Shown here piece by piece: positions 44,969 to 55,900 of a stretch of 64,000 nt of DNA. The position numbers were made by a program, and so were the translations under genes. The number at the start of each line of letters is the position of its first letter. Positions within the stretch are counted from its first letter, which is position 1. The notes under the pieces were generated by a model. That model saw only the letters and a program-made list of their open reading frames with translations. It had not been told where the DNA came from and searched no databases. This DNA is from Molanna angustata (lineage: Eukaryota; Arthropoda; Insecta; Trichoptera; Molannidae). The stretch spans positions 33,697,778 through 33,761,777 of the forward strand of contig OY754979.1 in NCBI GenBank assembly GCA_963576475.1, read 5' to 3'.

Positions 44969-45303
44969 ATAATGCAACTCGCTTACGCGACTCAAATTAA
45001 TAACTAAGTACTAACCTAACCAACCTATTTTAACTATTTTTTTTTAATTTATTGGATACAACAGCGTTTTTTATTTTTTTTCACAATAATATAAATACAT
45101 CTCAATAAAAAAGTAAGTCAACACCAATAAAAAAGTAGGTAAGTACAAGTTTAGTTTTTTTTCTTTATATAATATAAAATCTAAAAGAAAGCAAGAAGTA
45201 GATAGAAAGCAAGGGGGATGAGAAGAATTTTACTTTTTGGTTTAGTTATTTGGTTAGATTTGTATGTAGTTATTATTGTGACTCGCGTGAGCGGGTCGCA
45301 TTG
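44969..45303. mobile_element. Inverted-repeat element (possible MITE)
   Basis: AATGCAACTCGCTTACGCGA, CTCAAATTAATAACTA (44969-45004) is mirrored by TAGTTATTATTGTGACTCGC, GTGAGCGGGTCGCATTG (45266-45303) with a few mismatches. The centre is AT-rich and non-coding. Confidence 0.6.
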
Positions 45304-45871
45304 TATGTTAATTGTATTTTAATGCAAAACCACTCAAAATACAGAATTGATAATGCGGAGAAAAAAATAATATATCTTATATTCTCCCATAAAGAGCATA
45401 ATATCTTTGAAACGTTTAAGATTTTGATGAGCTCGAAATAAACGAAAACCCATTCAACTCTATTATGTATAAGCTATCACTATTGCTAATATATTTTTTT
45501 GTTCATATCCTTTGTACATACGTTATTATATACCTAGTTGATTCTTCTTTAATGAATGCCGGTTTGCGGTGTCAAGTTTCAGCCAAGATAATCTTCAACT
45601 TCTGTCTAATTAATAACATCTTCTGACACAATACACATAAAATTTATGCAATACCATTATTTGGAAAGGAGCAGCATAAATTTATTCACAAGGATCGTAA
45701 ATAAAGCTAAAAGCAACAAAAACACAAAATGATGTTATAAACTTCAACAGAGACATTTCACCGCCAATGTTTTAATCGAACTTTTAATCGCCAGTTACAT
45801 AATATACCAATGTTTTTAAACGCCACGTCACTGTTCGGCTGTGTTGTTTAAAAAAAAAGTATCGTTTATGT
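45304..45871. other. Unassigned AT-rich intron sequence
   Basis: Nothing recognised. Confidence 0.4.
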
Positions 45872-45999
45872 ATAGTATAGTTATAATACTTTAATTTCAT
45901 GAAATTGTTCAAAATGCGTTGTTTGGCGGTATTATATTTCAATGAAACAACCAAAATATTGAACAATTTTATGAAATCAAAGTATTTTAACTATACTAT
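45872..45999. mobile_element. Inverted repeat with 41-bp arms (possible MITE)
   Basis: The arms are 45872-45912 (ATAGTATAGTTATAATACTT, AATTTCATGAAATTGTTCAA) and 45959-45999, inverted with few mismatches. The 46-base centre is GCGTTGTTTGGCGGTATT-like. Confidence 0.75.
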
Positions 46000-46004
46000 T
46001 ACTT

Positions 46005-46300
46005 TAGCTGTGAGGCACCGGCTTAGAATAGTGCTTCCATTCTTTTAAATCATTGTTTTCGAGTGTCCCTTAAGATCCGGGTAATCGAAAATACAACAGG
46101 CAACAATAACATCTTACATAGTTCAGCAATGAGGTTCACCACCCATTCTGAATGTAGTGCCTTTTTTGGTGAAACGAGACTGGTGTGTGGGTATACATAG
46201 ATGTGTTGTTCTCACTTTTATAAGGCAATGCACACCCTCACACCTTTAGCTGGTTACCCCACATTGTGGGATATGCCGTGATGGTATGAATGAATGAATG
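46005..46300 (+). repeat. Dispersed repeat family A, complete copy
   Basis: It runs from CTGTGAGGCACCGGCTTAGA through CAATAACATCTTACATAGTT, CACCACCCATTCTGAATGTA, GGTGAAACGAGACTGGTGTG to CCCCACATTGTGGGATATGC, CGTGATGGTATG and an (AATG)n run. The last about 30 bases match the LINE-a 3' end, which suggests a non-autonomous element copied by that LINE. Confidence 0.78.
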
Positions 46301-47139
46301 AACTATTACTTTAATATTTGTTCGAGAAACACAGCCTCAGTAATGGAACGCCACACATCCTCTATCTTTCTAATCATCCGTACTTTTCTTCTACTTAAAA
46401 AAACTGAGTAGTTTGATATAGTGATATTGTTTTGACATTTTTATTTAGTTTTTAATGATTTATTTTCTGATTTTTCACTATTTTATTTTTCATAACTGGT
46501 TACGTATGATAAAAACATTTCAATATTTGACTTATTTTTTGATTATATCATGGTTAATCGCCATGTGTATGAACTAATTGAAAATAAACAAATTCCTACT
46601 TAAATAAAAAGATTAAATTTGTGTAGTTGGTAATTGGTGATTAATTTTCTTCGCAATACACTCCTCCGGCAGTACGTCCCATCTGTGTGTATTATGCAGC
46701 TTTTTGACACTAAACAAGTCAACGCGTGTTTCCCGCTGAGCAACAAAAGCAAATTGATTATGTTCTTTGAAGAACACCTGACCTGACCATCGTCATATAG
46801 TCTGCTATACATTAGTCTGGTCAGCTGTGGTCTGAAATGAACTTTTCTTTATTAATAGCGACTTTGATATGCAATAATTTACGTAATCGTATAATTTCGA
46901 TGTTTTTTTTTAAATAATTTTCATTTTATTTATAAAGTTTGTAAACGGACATTTCATTGTATAACTCTTCACATACTAATTTTTCAGTGGGCGAAACGAT
47001 CGTCCAATAAAAATGAGAATTGATCTCGTGAAATAAATCATGATTGATTTTCGCTACAATAAGTTGAAATGCTCGAAGTTACATATAATATATGTAAATT
47101 GTAGCTCAAACTCTAAATTCGATCGACTTTTACAAAGTT
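46301..47139. other. Unassigned AT-rich intron sequence
   Basis: Nothing recognised. Confidence 0.4.
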
Positions 47140-47300
47140 TCTTCTTCTTCTTCCTCTCGTGTTATGTCAGGTCCCCCCGACGTTGATCCTCGGACAGTGT
47201 GAAACATCTCCTCCAAAATTCTCATATCGGTCCATTCCCGTATGTTTCCAAGCTAGGAAAGTTGCCTTCTTTCGACCCCTCTACGACCCTTGATCTTCTT
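47140..47300 (-). pseudogene. Possible LINE end with (TTC)n
   Basis: Read on -, KIIRRSRVVEGSKEGNF and a purine-rich end that finishes GAAGAAGAAGAA. A GAA run after the stop is typical of LINE-c-like ends, but the family is not identifiable. Confidence 0.3.
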
Positions 47301-47449
47301 ATTATTTTGTGTACCGTGCTAGCATTCTGAGTGTAGTTGTTATTGCAATTAGAAATATAAAAAGTGCTAGGATATCTGGTTGTTCTGCTCGACAGTGAAA
47401 GCAAATTTATTTCATCGATTGATTCAGCATAATCACTAAAGTTGAGAAA

Positions 47450-47815
47450 TCAAGATGAGAAGTAAATTTTCGCTGGATTCTTTCGATTCTGTCGATATAA
47501 GTTGTCGATATAGGTCACCGACATTGCAGAAGGTCACCGACATTGCAGAAAGAGTGGGAAGGCTGAAGTGGCAATGGGCAGGTCATGTGGCAAGACAGAG
47601 AGATGATAGATGGACCCTCAAAATTCTGAATTGGAGACCCTATCATAATAGAAGAGGTGTAGGGAGACCACAGAGGAGATGGACTGACGATATTGTCGAA
47701 CTGGTGGGACATGGGTGGAGGCAGAGCGCCCAGGATAGAGAGAAGTGGAAAACTAAGGAAGAGGCCTTTATCCAGCAGTGGAGTGAAAGGGGCTGAAGAA
47801 GAAAAAGAAGTTGTA
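47450..47815 (+). pseudogene. LINE-d (RTE-like) 3' end
   Basis: The frame reads AERVGRLKWQWAGHVARQRD, DRWTLKILNWRPYHNRRG, VGRPQRRWTDDIVELVGHGW and REKWKTKEEAFIQQWSERG-stop. KWxWAGHxARxxDxRW, W.P...R..GRPxxRWxDD, EA[FY]IQQW is a well-known LINE ORF2 C-terminus. A 17-base unit GGTCACCGACATTGCAGAA is duplicated in tandem at 47515-47551. Confidence 0.8.
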
Positions 47816-47819
47816 TATT

Positions 47820-47960
47820 GAGGATTCCAAACCACAGATCCAAACTCTATATGACTCCTAACAAGAGAGTTGTAAAGGACCTTCAGGGTAACAACTGATC
47901 TAAATGGCTTAGAAACTCTTAAAACAAACCCAAGCATATATAGAGTTGACAACAAAAAAG
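47820..47960 (-). pseudogene. Jockey/CR1-type RT fragment
   Basis: Read on -, YMLGFVLRVSKPFRSVVTLK then VLYNSLVRSHIEFGSVVWNP. LGF[VI]xRxxxxFxxxxxLxxLYxSLVRSxLEYxSVVWxP follows the RT palm in Jockey-type LINEs. It joins LINE-d head to head at about 47817. Confidence 0.75.
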
Positions 47961-48090
47961 ACGATAAAAAGAAAAGAGAAAAACATCGGAAATATATAAT
48001 TAAAAACAAACAAATAAAATAATTTACGCATATTCTCAATTCGTTTCTATTTCGAAATAAATTTTGTCAAAAAATAAGATTTTATTAATA

Positions 48091-48112
48091 TCTCAATAGA
48101 GACGAAACATGA
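48091..48112 (-). repeat. Family C end fragment
   Basis: ATCTCAATAGAGACGAA only. Confidence 0.4.
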
Positions 48113-48508
48113 TTTTAAATTATATGATACAATCAGCAAACAACGATTCAAAAAAATATACATTTTCACACCTGCTTTATATTGCTTAAAAGTCAACACC
48201 TGTTGGTCTATTATTTGACTTATCGCTCGAATTATTCAGACGAAATCTATGCTCGTAAATTGGATATAATACAATAAATAACGCGAGATTTTTGAATACA
48301 TTTGCATTTCGCAAAGTACGGATTTAGACTTTCCAACCCGGATCGACATGAAACTAGACAGATTTTACAGACAGACAGACAGTAAGTAATAAAATATATT
48401 TCAAATAAAATTAAATACCAAAGCCATCAAATGATATAAGGAATTATTTCTCACACTTTATGCCCATAGTGGATTTAATTTTAATACCCGAATAATCCAA
48501 AAATAAAT

Positions 48509-48810
48509 ATTATTATTATTATTGAGGTGACAAGCAGGCAGCAAATGTGCTTGAATGAGTCCACAGAGTCACTGCAATCCATCCAGTCCGTTCTTAAACG
48601 AGTTAACGCTCTCAGCAACAATCAGATCCTGAGGCAGCCTGTTCCAAGCATCCACCACTCTATTACTTAGGAAGTGTTTATGTGGATTCTGGCCAAACGC
48701 ACTTCTATTCAACTTCAGGCTATGGCCACGCAAGTGCTCGTTTTGATTCTGAGTGTATATATGCGGCAGTTCAGGACAGTCATAATGATTGTTTAACACT
48801 TTATGGCCCG
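48509..48810 (-). pseudogene. CR1/Jockey-type LINE C-terminus with (AAT)n tail
   Basis: Read on -, HIYTQNQNEHLRGHSLKLNR, SAFGQNPHKHFLSNRVVDAW, NRLPQDLIVAESVNSFKNGL-DGLQ and a stop, then a short 3' UTR to an AAT run at 48509-48527. RGHxxKLxxxxxxxxxRKxFFSxRVVxxWNxLPxxVVxAxSVNxFKxxLD is the standard end of these elements. Its tail is the probable source of the fragments in the Hop2 introns. Confidence 0.8.
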
Positions 48811-49797
48811 AGATATCAGTTGGCCGTTAAATCGTTGGATTTAGTAATCCAAGTTAAAAGTTTAGGGAAGATTAAATTTCATTCGCGTATTTCAGTGCAA
48901 AATGAAACGTCAGTTACGTAATCTTCAACTATAGATATATTTTACTTTTTCTATGGTTATTGTCTATAGCGCATCTATCAAATTTTCAATAACCTTAAAT
49001 GATACGTGACGCGAAGTTGTGACTAAATATTATTTTATTATTATAACAACACATTATTTTATTTGGTTCATTACACAACATGTAACTTTTTCAATTTTTT
49101 ATACCGATCGATGTTTTTTTTAATTAAAATCAATCATTGTAGTGACAAAATGTCATTGAATATGTACTACATACGTAGTACATATAATTCAATGCAAAAT
49201 GTATGTATGTATATTTTACAGATGAATATGGAACTAAGTGATAATGGTAAAATAATGTCTTATGTAGAAAATTTAAGAATACACATTATATATAGAAACA
49301 GGATGGATCAATTTAAAATCAAAATCAAAATGATGGATCAAAAAGTGGGATGAAAAAACATCGCAAAAATAAAGCTTTAAAATGCGTGCCTGACGTTTCA
49401 TTATGGCTGACAGTTTATTTCGTTTGTTGTCAGGCAATACATTATAATTATGTAAAAAAGAAAATAAATATTAAATACATGAACCACTTCTATATCAAGT
49501 CTTTTATTTTAACAACAAATATAAATCATGATTATAATTATTATGCATTGTTATTTGTAGTATAAAATTAAATAAATCATTAAAGTGTGCGGCGGTTAGT
49601 ACGCCACCTGGCGAAAAAGGCTAGAAACAATACTTAACTCAAGATTAAGACACGCGATCCGCCAGAAATGTTGAGTTAAATATTTGTCGTTTAGTGACGT
49701 ATTTAAGGGAAGATTAGGTACTGAAATACGCAATATTTTTGTTAAACTTGAGTTAAACTCCTAAGGGCCGACTGAAATACCGGCCCTATATGTCTCA
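48811..49797. other. Unassigned AT-rich intron sequence
   Basis: No feature supported. The open frames at 49063 and 49350 look like AT-rich noise. Confidence 0.35.
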
Positions 49798-50154
49798 ATG
49801 AGGTCACCCCTCGTTCTTCTACAATTTTTCGTTTTTTCTACAATTATTTTATTCCTATCCAGGATATCATTTCCCCTAGTGAAGTCCTTTTCAACTGGTG
49901 AAGTACATGATATGGTTTTTTCAATATATACAAACTTAACAAATTCAAAGGGTAGGGTAGTTTTTATTGTTAAAATATTATATCTAGTCCCAATCTATTA
50001 TTCTCATCTGAACAAAATTAGATTCAAAAGTTGCAGCTGTTGCAAAACCTTATTATGTACTTCACCAATTGAAAAGGCCGACCATAAGAGGACACATAAT
50101 GCTGAAGCTAGTGACCGAAAACGTAATATATTAAAACCGCCTAATGCACTATGA
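49798..50154 (+). other. 118-codon open frame inside an inverted-repeat region, unidentified
   Basis: The frame starts MRSPLVLLQFFVFSTIILFL with a hydrophobic N-terminus and ends CCKTLLCTSPIEKADHKRT and DRKRNILKPPNAL. I do not recognise it. It contains a 25-bp inverted pair (49884-49908 and 50055-50079; TTTTCAACTGGTGAAGTAC and its inverse, two mismatches), so it may be a foldback repeat that happens to be open. Confidence 0.25.
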
Positions 50155-50601
50155 AGTTACGCTTTAGTAAGGATAACTATTGCATGCGTAAAAAAAGGTT
50201 TATACGTGATTTAAATGATCGGAAACCCAAAATTTGTTTATTTTTTGCATTTTAAGAACAAACCTTACATGAAATGAAAAAAACTTTATCAGTCATTCAC
50301 TTTGTTTTTATGCACTATTTAAGCTAAAAAAAGATTTATTTCTCTACGACACATAGTTATGGAGTAATTTTAAAAAATATATAAAAAGGATATTTGTAAT
50401 AATTCCTTTTAGGGGAATTTAGGCCGAATTTTAAAATTGTGTGACGAACATTCACTACAGTAATGTTGAAAACATTTATGGCATTTTTTCTAGAAACACA
50501 CTAAATACTCCAGTGAGGTTACGAGATAGTATTTAGTTTCCGAGGACTCTGCATTCGGTTCTCGAGAGAATGAAGAATAAAGATATATTTTCATGACTTA
50601 C

Positions 50602-50700
50602 CACTAAAAGTCCAGCTTTGGGATCTCTTCTGATGACCAGCGCCGCAAGACTATCCTCATCTTGAAATATTTCTCCAATGTGATCCTTTTCGTCACCCAT
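50602..50700 (-). CDS. M12B metalloproteinase exon A: prodomain
   Basis: Read on -, the acceptor is TTGTGTTGTTCTAG and the donor TTAGTG|GTAAGT. The 33 codons MGDEKDHIGEIFQDEDSL, AALVIRRDPKAGLLV begin and end in phase 0, and exon B continues EGSIGHDLVIKPLP. In M12B propeptides a hydrophobic strand with a basic turn (AALVIRRxPxxGxL) precedes GxIGxxLxIxPLP, so the join is exactly as expected. The ATG may be internal because an acceptor lies right before it and a secreted protease needs a signal peptide further upstream. The intron to exon B spans 18318-50601 (32,284 bp). Confidence 0.82.
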
Positions 50701-50984
50701 CTAGAACAACACAACAAAAATTTATACATTGATAATTTTCAAATTGATATCACAGAAATTCAGAGCTTTAAATAAGAGCCGACTATTTTGCCATAGACAA
50801 TGTTCAATGTCTACTCAGTAATAAGTAGGTAGGTAGGTACTGAGCGTATTTTTATTGAAACTTGCAAAGATTATTTGTAAAAGCTCTGATGAGCGTTGAA
50901 ACATTTAATAAATAACTAACAATTTTCATCTATTTGATGATGTATTTTTCTTATGATTTTTGTGTTGGAATAAAACATGGATGG
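50701..50984. other. Intron sequence upstream of exon A
   Basis: AT-rich, with a TAGGTAGGTAGGTAC string at 50827. No further protease exon is recognised between here and 64000. Confidence 0.4.
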
Positions 50985-51135
50985 TTTTGGCGGAATCAAA
51001 ACCATCCATGTTTACCCATATCGTGGCTATAATTATTATATGGAGTTCCATAACATCTTAAGATATTATATGTAGAACTCCATATGATAAATCCATGATA
51101 TGGGTAAACATGGAAGGTTTTGATTTCGCCTGTTG
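50985..51135. mobile_element. Foldback element F1 (about 60-bp arms)
   Basis: GGCGGAATCAAAACCATCCA, TGTTTACCCATATCGTGG and ATATGGAGTTC (to about 51048) are mirrored by GAACTCCATATGATAAATCC, ATGATATGGGTAAACATGGA and AGGTTTTGATTTCGCC (51075-51131). The loop is about 25 bases. It shares its arm motif with F2 at 52874-52962. Confidence 0.82.
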
Positions 51136-51640
51136 GCCAGATACGCCCTCCAGAGCTCTTGCCATAATCAAGAATGGTGTTGATGGAAGCAGAGCAGTTA
51201 TGTTTAAGTAATTAGCTAAAATTGCCAAAATTTAAGTGGATACAGTGGTAAACACCTTTTTTAGAAATATTATTCCTATGTATGATATACCTAACTAACT
51301 ATTTCTACTCACATACCTATAGCTACACAAATATGTAAGATCCGGTTATGAGGAAAACCGCAAATGTTTGTGGTTTCTCGGAGATAAAGATCTCTCATGA
51401 TAAAAAGTAAAGAGATGTGAACGTGAATTAACATAAATAAGAAACTTATGTCGTTTTCCGTCACAAGTGATGTAATAAAGCTGTTTAATGAGTATTACAA
51501 GGACACACATACACACAAGGTAGGTATCCACTGAATTATATACCAAATATTATACAACTATAATAGGATCTGATCTTTCGAATATTTTAAAGAGTTAACT
51601 AGAAGTAGTGGACTCTTGAGAACAAATGGACTATAAAGTG
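51136..51640. other. Unassigned AT-rich sequence
   Basis: Nothing recognised. Confidence 0.4.
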
Positions 51641-52270
51641 TGGCCGACGGTCGAAATCTCTGCGTGACCTGGTTCAGGACTACGTTCAAAATGAACGCCG
51701 AGTGCACTTAGCCGTTTATGACCGGAAACAGACGCTCGAAAGACACTCTGTGGCGTTCAGATTGAACGTCGAGTGTACGCACTAAACGCTCGGTAAAATT
51801 ATCGGGTGAAAAACGCTCTGACAGTTATAGTATCTGTTGACTTATATATTATCTGTGAAATGATGACTATTTTATTTCTGTGATATCTATTATGTCAGTT
51901 GACATTATTTATGATGACAATGTGCATTCACGAAGAGGTTTATTTATTAAAATATCATTCAACAATTTCCAATAAAAGGTCAGAGATCATTATTTACACC
52001 ACTACCCAATTGTTGTCTTTCGATGTAAATATAACCTAAAAAGAGACATGTATGATAAATGGCATTTGATATTCAAAACGCTCGATGTAGCGTTCAGATT
52101 GAAATGACGCTCGAAAGCGTTCAGTAAGATTGGTGTAAAAAACGTCATAATCTGCAACTTCAGGTACATTCGACGCCCGACGTAGAGCGTTGAATCTGCC
52201 CCGCACTACATTCAAGAATTGTGTCAAAATAATGATCCAACAGTTTGAGATCGCCAAATCACAGAATACC
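51641..52270. repeat. Unclassified element with repeated GCGTTCAGATTGAA motifs
   Basis: GACGCTCGAAAG..., GCGTTCAGATTGAACGTCGA and ACGCTCGG at the left recur as ACGCTCGATGTAGCGTTCAG, ATTGAAATGACGCTCGAAAG at the right, partly inverted. About 300 AT-rich bases separate the two ends. This suggests a non-autonomous DNA transposon, but termini and target duplication are not clear. Confidence 0.4.
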
Positions 52271-52531
52271 GACACATTGAAACGATTAATTGGTCAAAAA
52301 AAGGCTTATTGAGTCTACCTATACTAAATTACACTTTGATATAGGTGAAGCGCAAAGTCTTGAGTCTTTCAGTAAATTACTTAAGACTGGGTACTTTGTT
52401 TTTCAGAGCTATCAATCTTGCAGAAAGGCCATTGAAATTAATTTGTAGGTACTCATAAAACAACGCTATATAAATTTTAATTATTATTATTTCTAATTTT
52501 TCGACTGCTTATACGTGATGGACTTCCATTA

Positions 52532-52816
52532 TCAATATTATAAAATTACTTAAAAAAAATAAGTAAAAACACAAATTTTTAACTTTCTTCCACTAATTTA
52601 AAATTTTGACCACTGACGCGTTTCGCTCAAAGAGCATCTACTGAATGGTACTTTTGAATTAGTGGACCATTTATTTATATACCTACATGAATTCATTGCT
52701 AGCAAACCTTTTGTACTAAATATTATACATAAAAAAATACATTTAAAATGAGTGGAATAAAGTTAAAAATTTGTCTTTTTACTTATTTTTTTAAGTAATT
52801 TTATAATATTTTTAAT
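52532..52816. mobile_element. Inverted-repeat element with ~62-bp arms
   Basis: The left arm 52532-52593 (ATTATAAAATTACTTAAAAA, AATTTTTAACTTTCTTCCAC) is mirrored by 52751-52816 (AGTGGAATAAAGTTAAAAAT, TTTTTTAAGTAATTTTATAA). The core contains ACTGACGCGTTTCGCTCAAA and GAGCATCTACTGA. Confidence 0.8.
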
Positions 52817-52873
52817 TATTATAATTAATAGTGAACGTTCAGAGGTAAATATTCTATCGAAATTCATTAAATG

Positions 52874-52962
52874 ATGAAATCAAACTCTTCGTGATAACCC
52901 ATATCGTTGATATAAAATGTAATTATATCCATGATATGGGTTATCATAAGGGTTTTGATTCC
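52874..52962. mobile_element. Foldback element F2 next to the 87-bp array
   Basis: GAAATCAAACTCTTCGTGAT, AACCCATATCGTTGATATA is mirrored by TATATCCATGATATGGGTTA, TCATAAGGGTTTTGATTCC around TAAAATGTAAT-like loop sequence. The arms share ACCCATATC and AAAACC.TT with F1. Confidence 0.78.
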
Positions 52963-52984
52963 ATCGCTTGACCGGACCTGCCCC

Positions 52985-55900
52985 CCATGATCTATGATTA
53001 AAAAAACATCATGTATTCATTAAGGGGTTTAAAGTTTTCTTTTCACATATTGTAAAGAGTAATTATGTCATTGGACCTGATCTATGATAAAAACATCATG
53101 TATTCATCAAGGGGTACAAAGTTTTCTTTTCACATATTGCAAAGTGTAATTATGTCAATGGACCTGATCTATGATAAAAACATCATGTATTCATCAAGGG
53201 GTACAAAGTTTTCTTTTCACATATTGCAAAGTGTAATTATGTCATTGGACCTGATCTATGATAAAAACATCATGTATTCATCAAGGGGTACAAAGTTTTC
53301 TTTTCACATATTGCAAAGTGTAATTATGTCATTGGACCTGATCTATGATAAAAACATCATGTATTCATCAAGGGGTACAAAGTTTTCTTTTCACATATTG
53401 CAAAGTGTAATTATGTCAATGGACCTGATCTATGATAAAAACATCATGTATTCATCAAGGGGTACAAAGTTTTCTTTTCACATATTGCAAAGTGTAATTA
53501 TGTCATTGGACCTGATCTATGATAAAAACATCATGTATTCATCAAGGGGTACAAAGTTTTATTTTCACATATTGCAATGTGTAATTATGTCATTGGACCT
53601 GATCTATGATAAAAACATCATGTATTCATCAAGGGGTACAAAGTTTTCTTTTCACATATTGCAAAGTGTAATTATGTCATTGGACCTGATCTATGATAAA
53701 AACATCATGTATTCATCAAGGGGTACAAAGTTTTCTTTTCACATATTGCAAAGTGTAATTATGTCAATGGACCTGATCTATGATAAAAACATCATGTATT
53801 CATCAAGGGGTACAAAGTTTTCTTTTCACATATTGCAAAGTGTAATTATGTCATTGGACCTGATCTATGATAAAAACATCATGTATTCATCAAGGGGTAC
53901 AAAGTTTTCTTTTCACATATTGCAAAGTGTAATTATGTCATTGGACCTGATCTATGATAAAAACATCATGTATTCATCAAGGGGTACAAAGTTTTCTTTT
54001 CACATATTGCAAAGTGTAATTATGTCATTGGACCTGATCTATGATAAAAACATCATGTATTCATCAAGGGGTACAAAGTTTTCTTTTCACATATTGCAAA
54101 GTGTAATTATGTCATTGGACCTGATCTATGATAAAAACATCATGTATTCATCAAGGGGTACAAAGTTTTATTTTCACATATTGCAATGTGTAATTATGTC
54201 ATTGGACCTGATCTATGATAAAAACATCATGTATTCATCAAGGGGTACAAAGTTTTCTTTTCACATATTGCAAAGTGTAATTATGTCATTGGACCTGATC
54301 TATGATAAAAACATCATGTATTCATCAAGGGGTACAAAGTTTTATTTTCACATATTGCAATGTGTAATTATGTCATTGGACCTGATCTATGATAAAAACA
54401 TCATGTATTCATCAAGGGGTACAAAGTTTTCTTTTCACATATTGCAAAGTGTAATTATGTCATTGGACCTGATCTATGATAAAAACATCATGTATTCATC
54501 AAGGGGTACAAAGTTTTCTTTTCACATATTGCAAAGTGTAATTATGTCAATGGACCTGATCTATGATAAAAACATCATGTATTCATCAAGGGGTACAAAG
54601 TTTTCTTTTCACATATTGCAAAGTGTAATTATGTCAATGGACCTGATCTATGATAAAAACATCATGTATTCATCAAGGGGTACAAAGTTTTCTTTTCACA
54701 TATTGCAAAGTGTAATTATGTCATTGGACCTGATCTATGATAAAAACATCATGTATTCATCAAGGGGTACAAAGTTTTCTTTTCACATATTGCAAAGTGT
54801 AATTATGTCAATGGACCTGATCTATGATAAAAACATCATGTATTCATCAAGGGGTACAAAGTTTTATTTTCACATATTGCAATGTGTAATTATGTCATTG
54901 GACCTGATCTATGATAAAAACATCATGTATTCATCAAGGGGTACAAAGTTTTCTTTTCACATATTGCAAAGTGTAATTATGTCATTGGACCTGATCTATG
55001 ATAAAAACATCATGTATTCATCAAGGGGTACAAAGTTTTCTTTTCACATATTGCAAAGTGTAATTATGTCATTGGACCTGATCTATGATAAAAACATCAT
55101 GTATTCATCAAGGGGTACAAAGTTTTCTTTTCACATATTGCAAAGTGTAATTATGTCATTGGACCTGATCTATGATAAAAACATCATGTATTCATCAAGG
55201 GGTACAAAGTTTTCTTTTCACATATTGCAAAGTGTAATTATGTCAATGGACCTGATCTATGATAAAAACATCATGTATTCATCAAGGGGTACAAAGTTTT
55301 ATTTTCACATATTGCAATGTGTAATTATGTCATTGGACCTGATCTATGATAAAAACATCATGTATTCATCAAGGGGTACAAAGTTTTCTTTTCACATATT
55401 GCAAAGTGTAATTATGTCATTGGACCTGATCTATGATAAAAACATCATGTATTCATCAAGGGGTACAAAGTTTTCTTTTCACATATTGCAAAGTGTAATT
55501 ATGTCATTGGACCTGATCTATGATAAAAACATCATGTATTCATCAAGGGGTACAAAGTTTTCTTTTCACATATTGCAAAGTGTAATTATGTCATTGGACC
55601 TGATCTATGATAAAAACATCATGTATTCATCAAGGGGTACAAAGTTTTCTTTTCACATATTGCAAAGTGTAATTATGTCATTGGACCTGATCTATGATAA
55701 AAACATCATGTATTCATCAAGGGGTACAAAGTTTTCTTTTCACATATTGCAAAGTGTAATTATGTCATTGGACCTGATCTATGATAAAAACATCATGTAT
55801 TCATCAAGGGGTACAAAGTTTTCTTTTCACATATTGCAAAGTGTAATTATGTCATTGGACCTGATCTATGATAAAAACATCATGTATTCATCAAGGGGTA

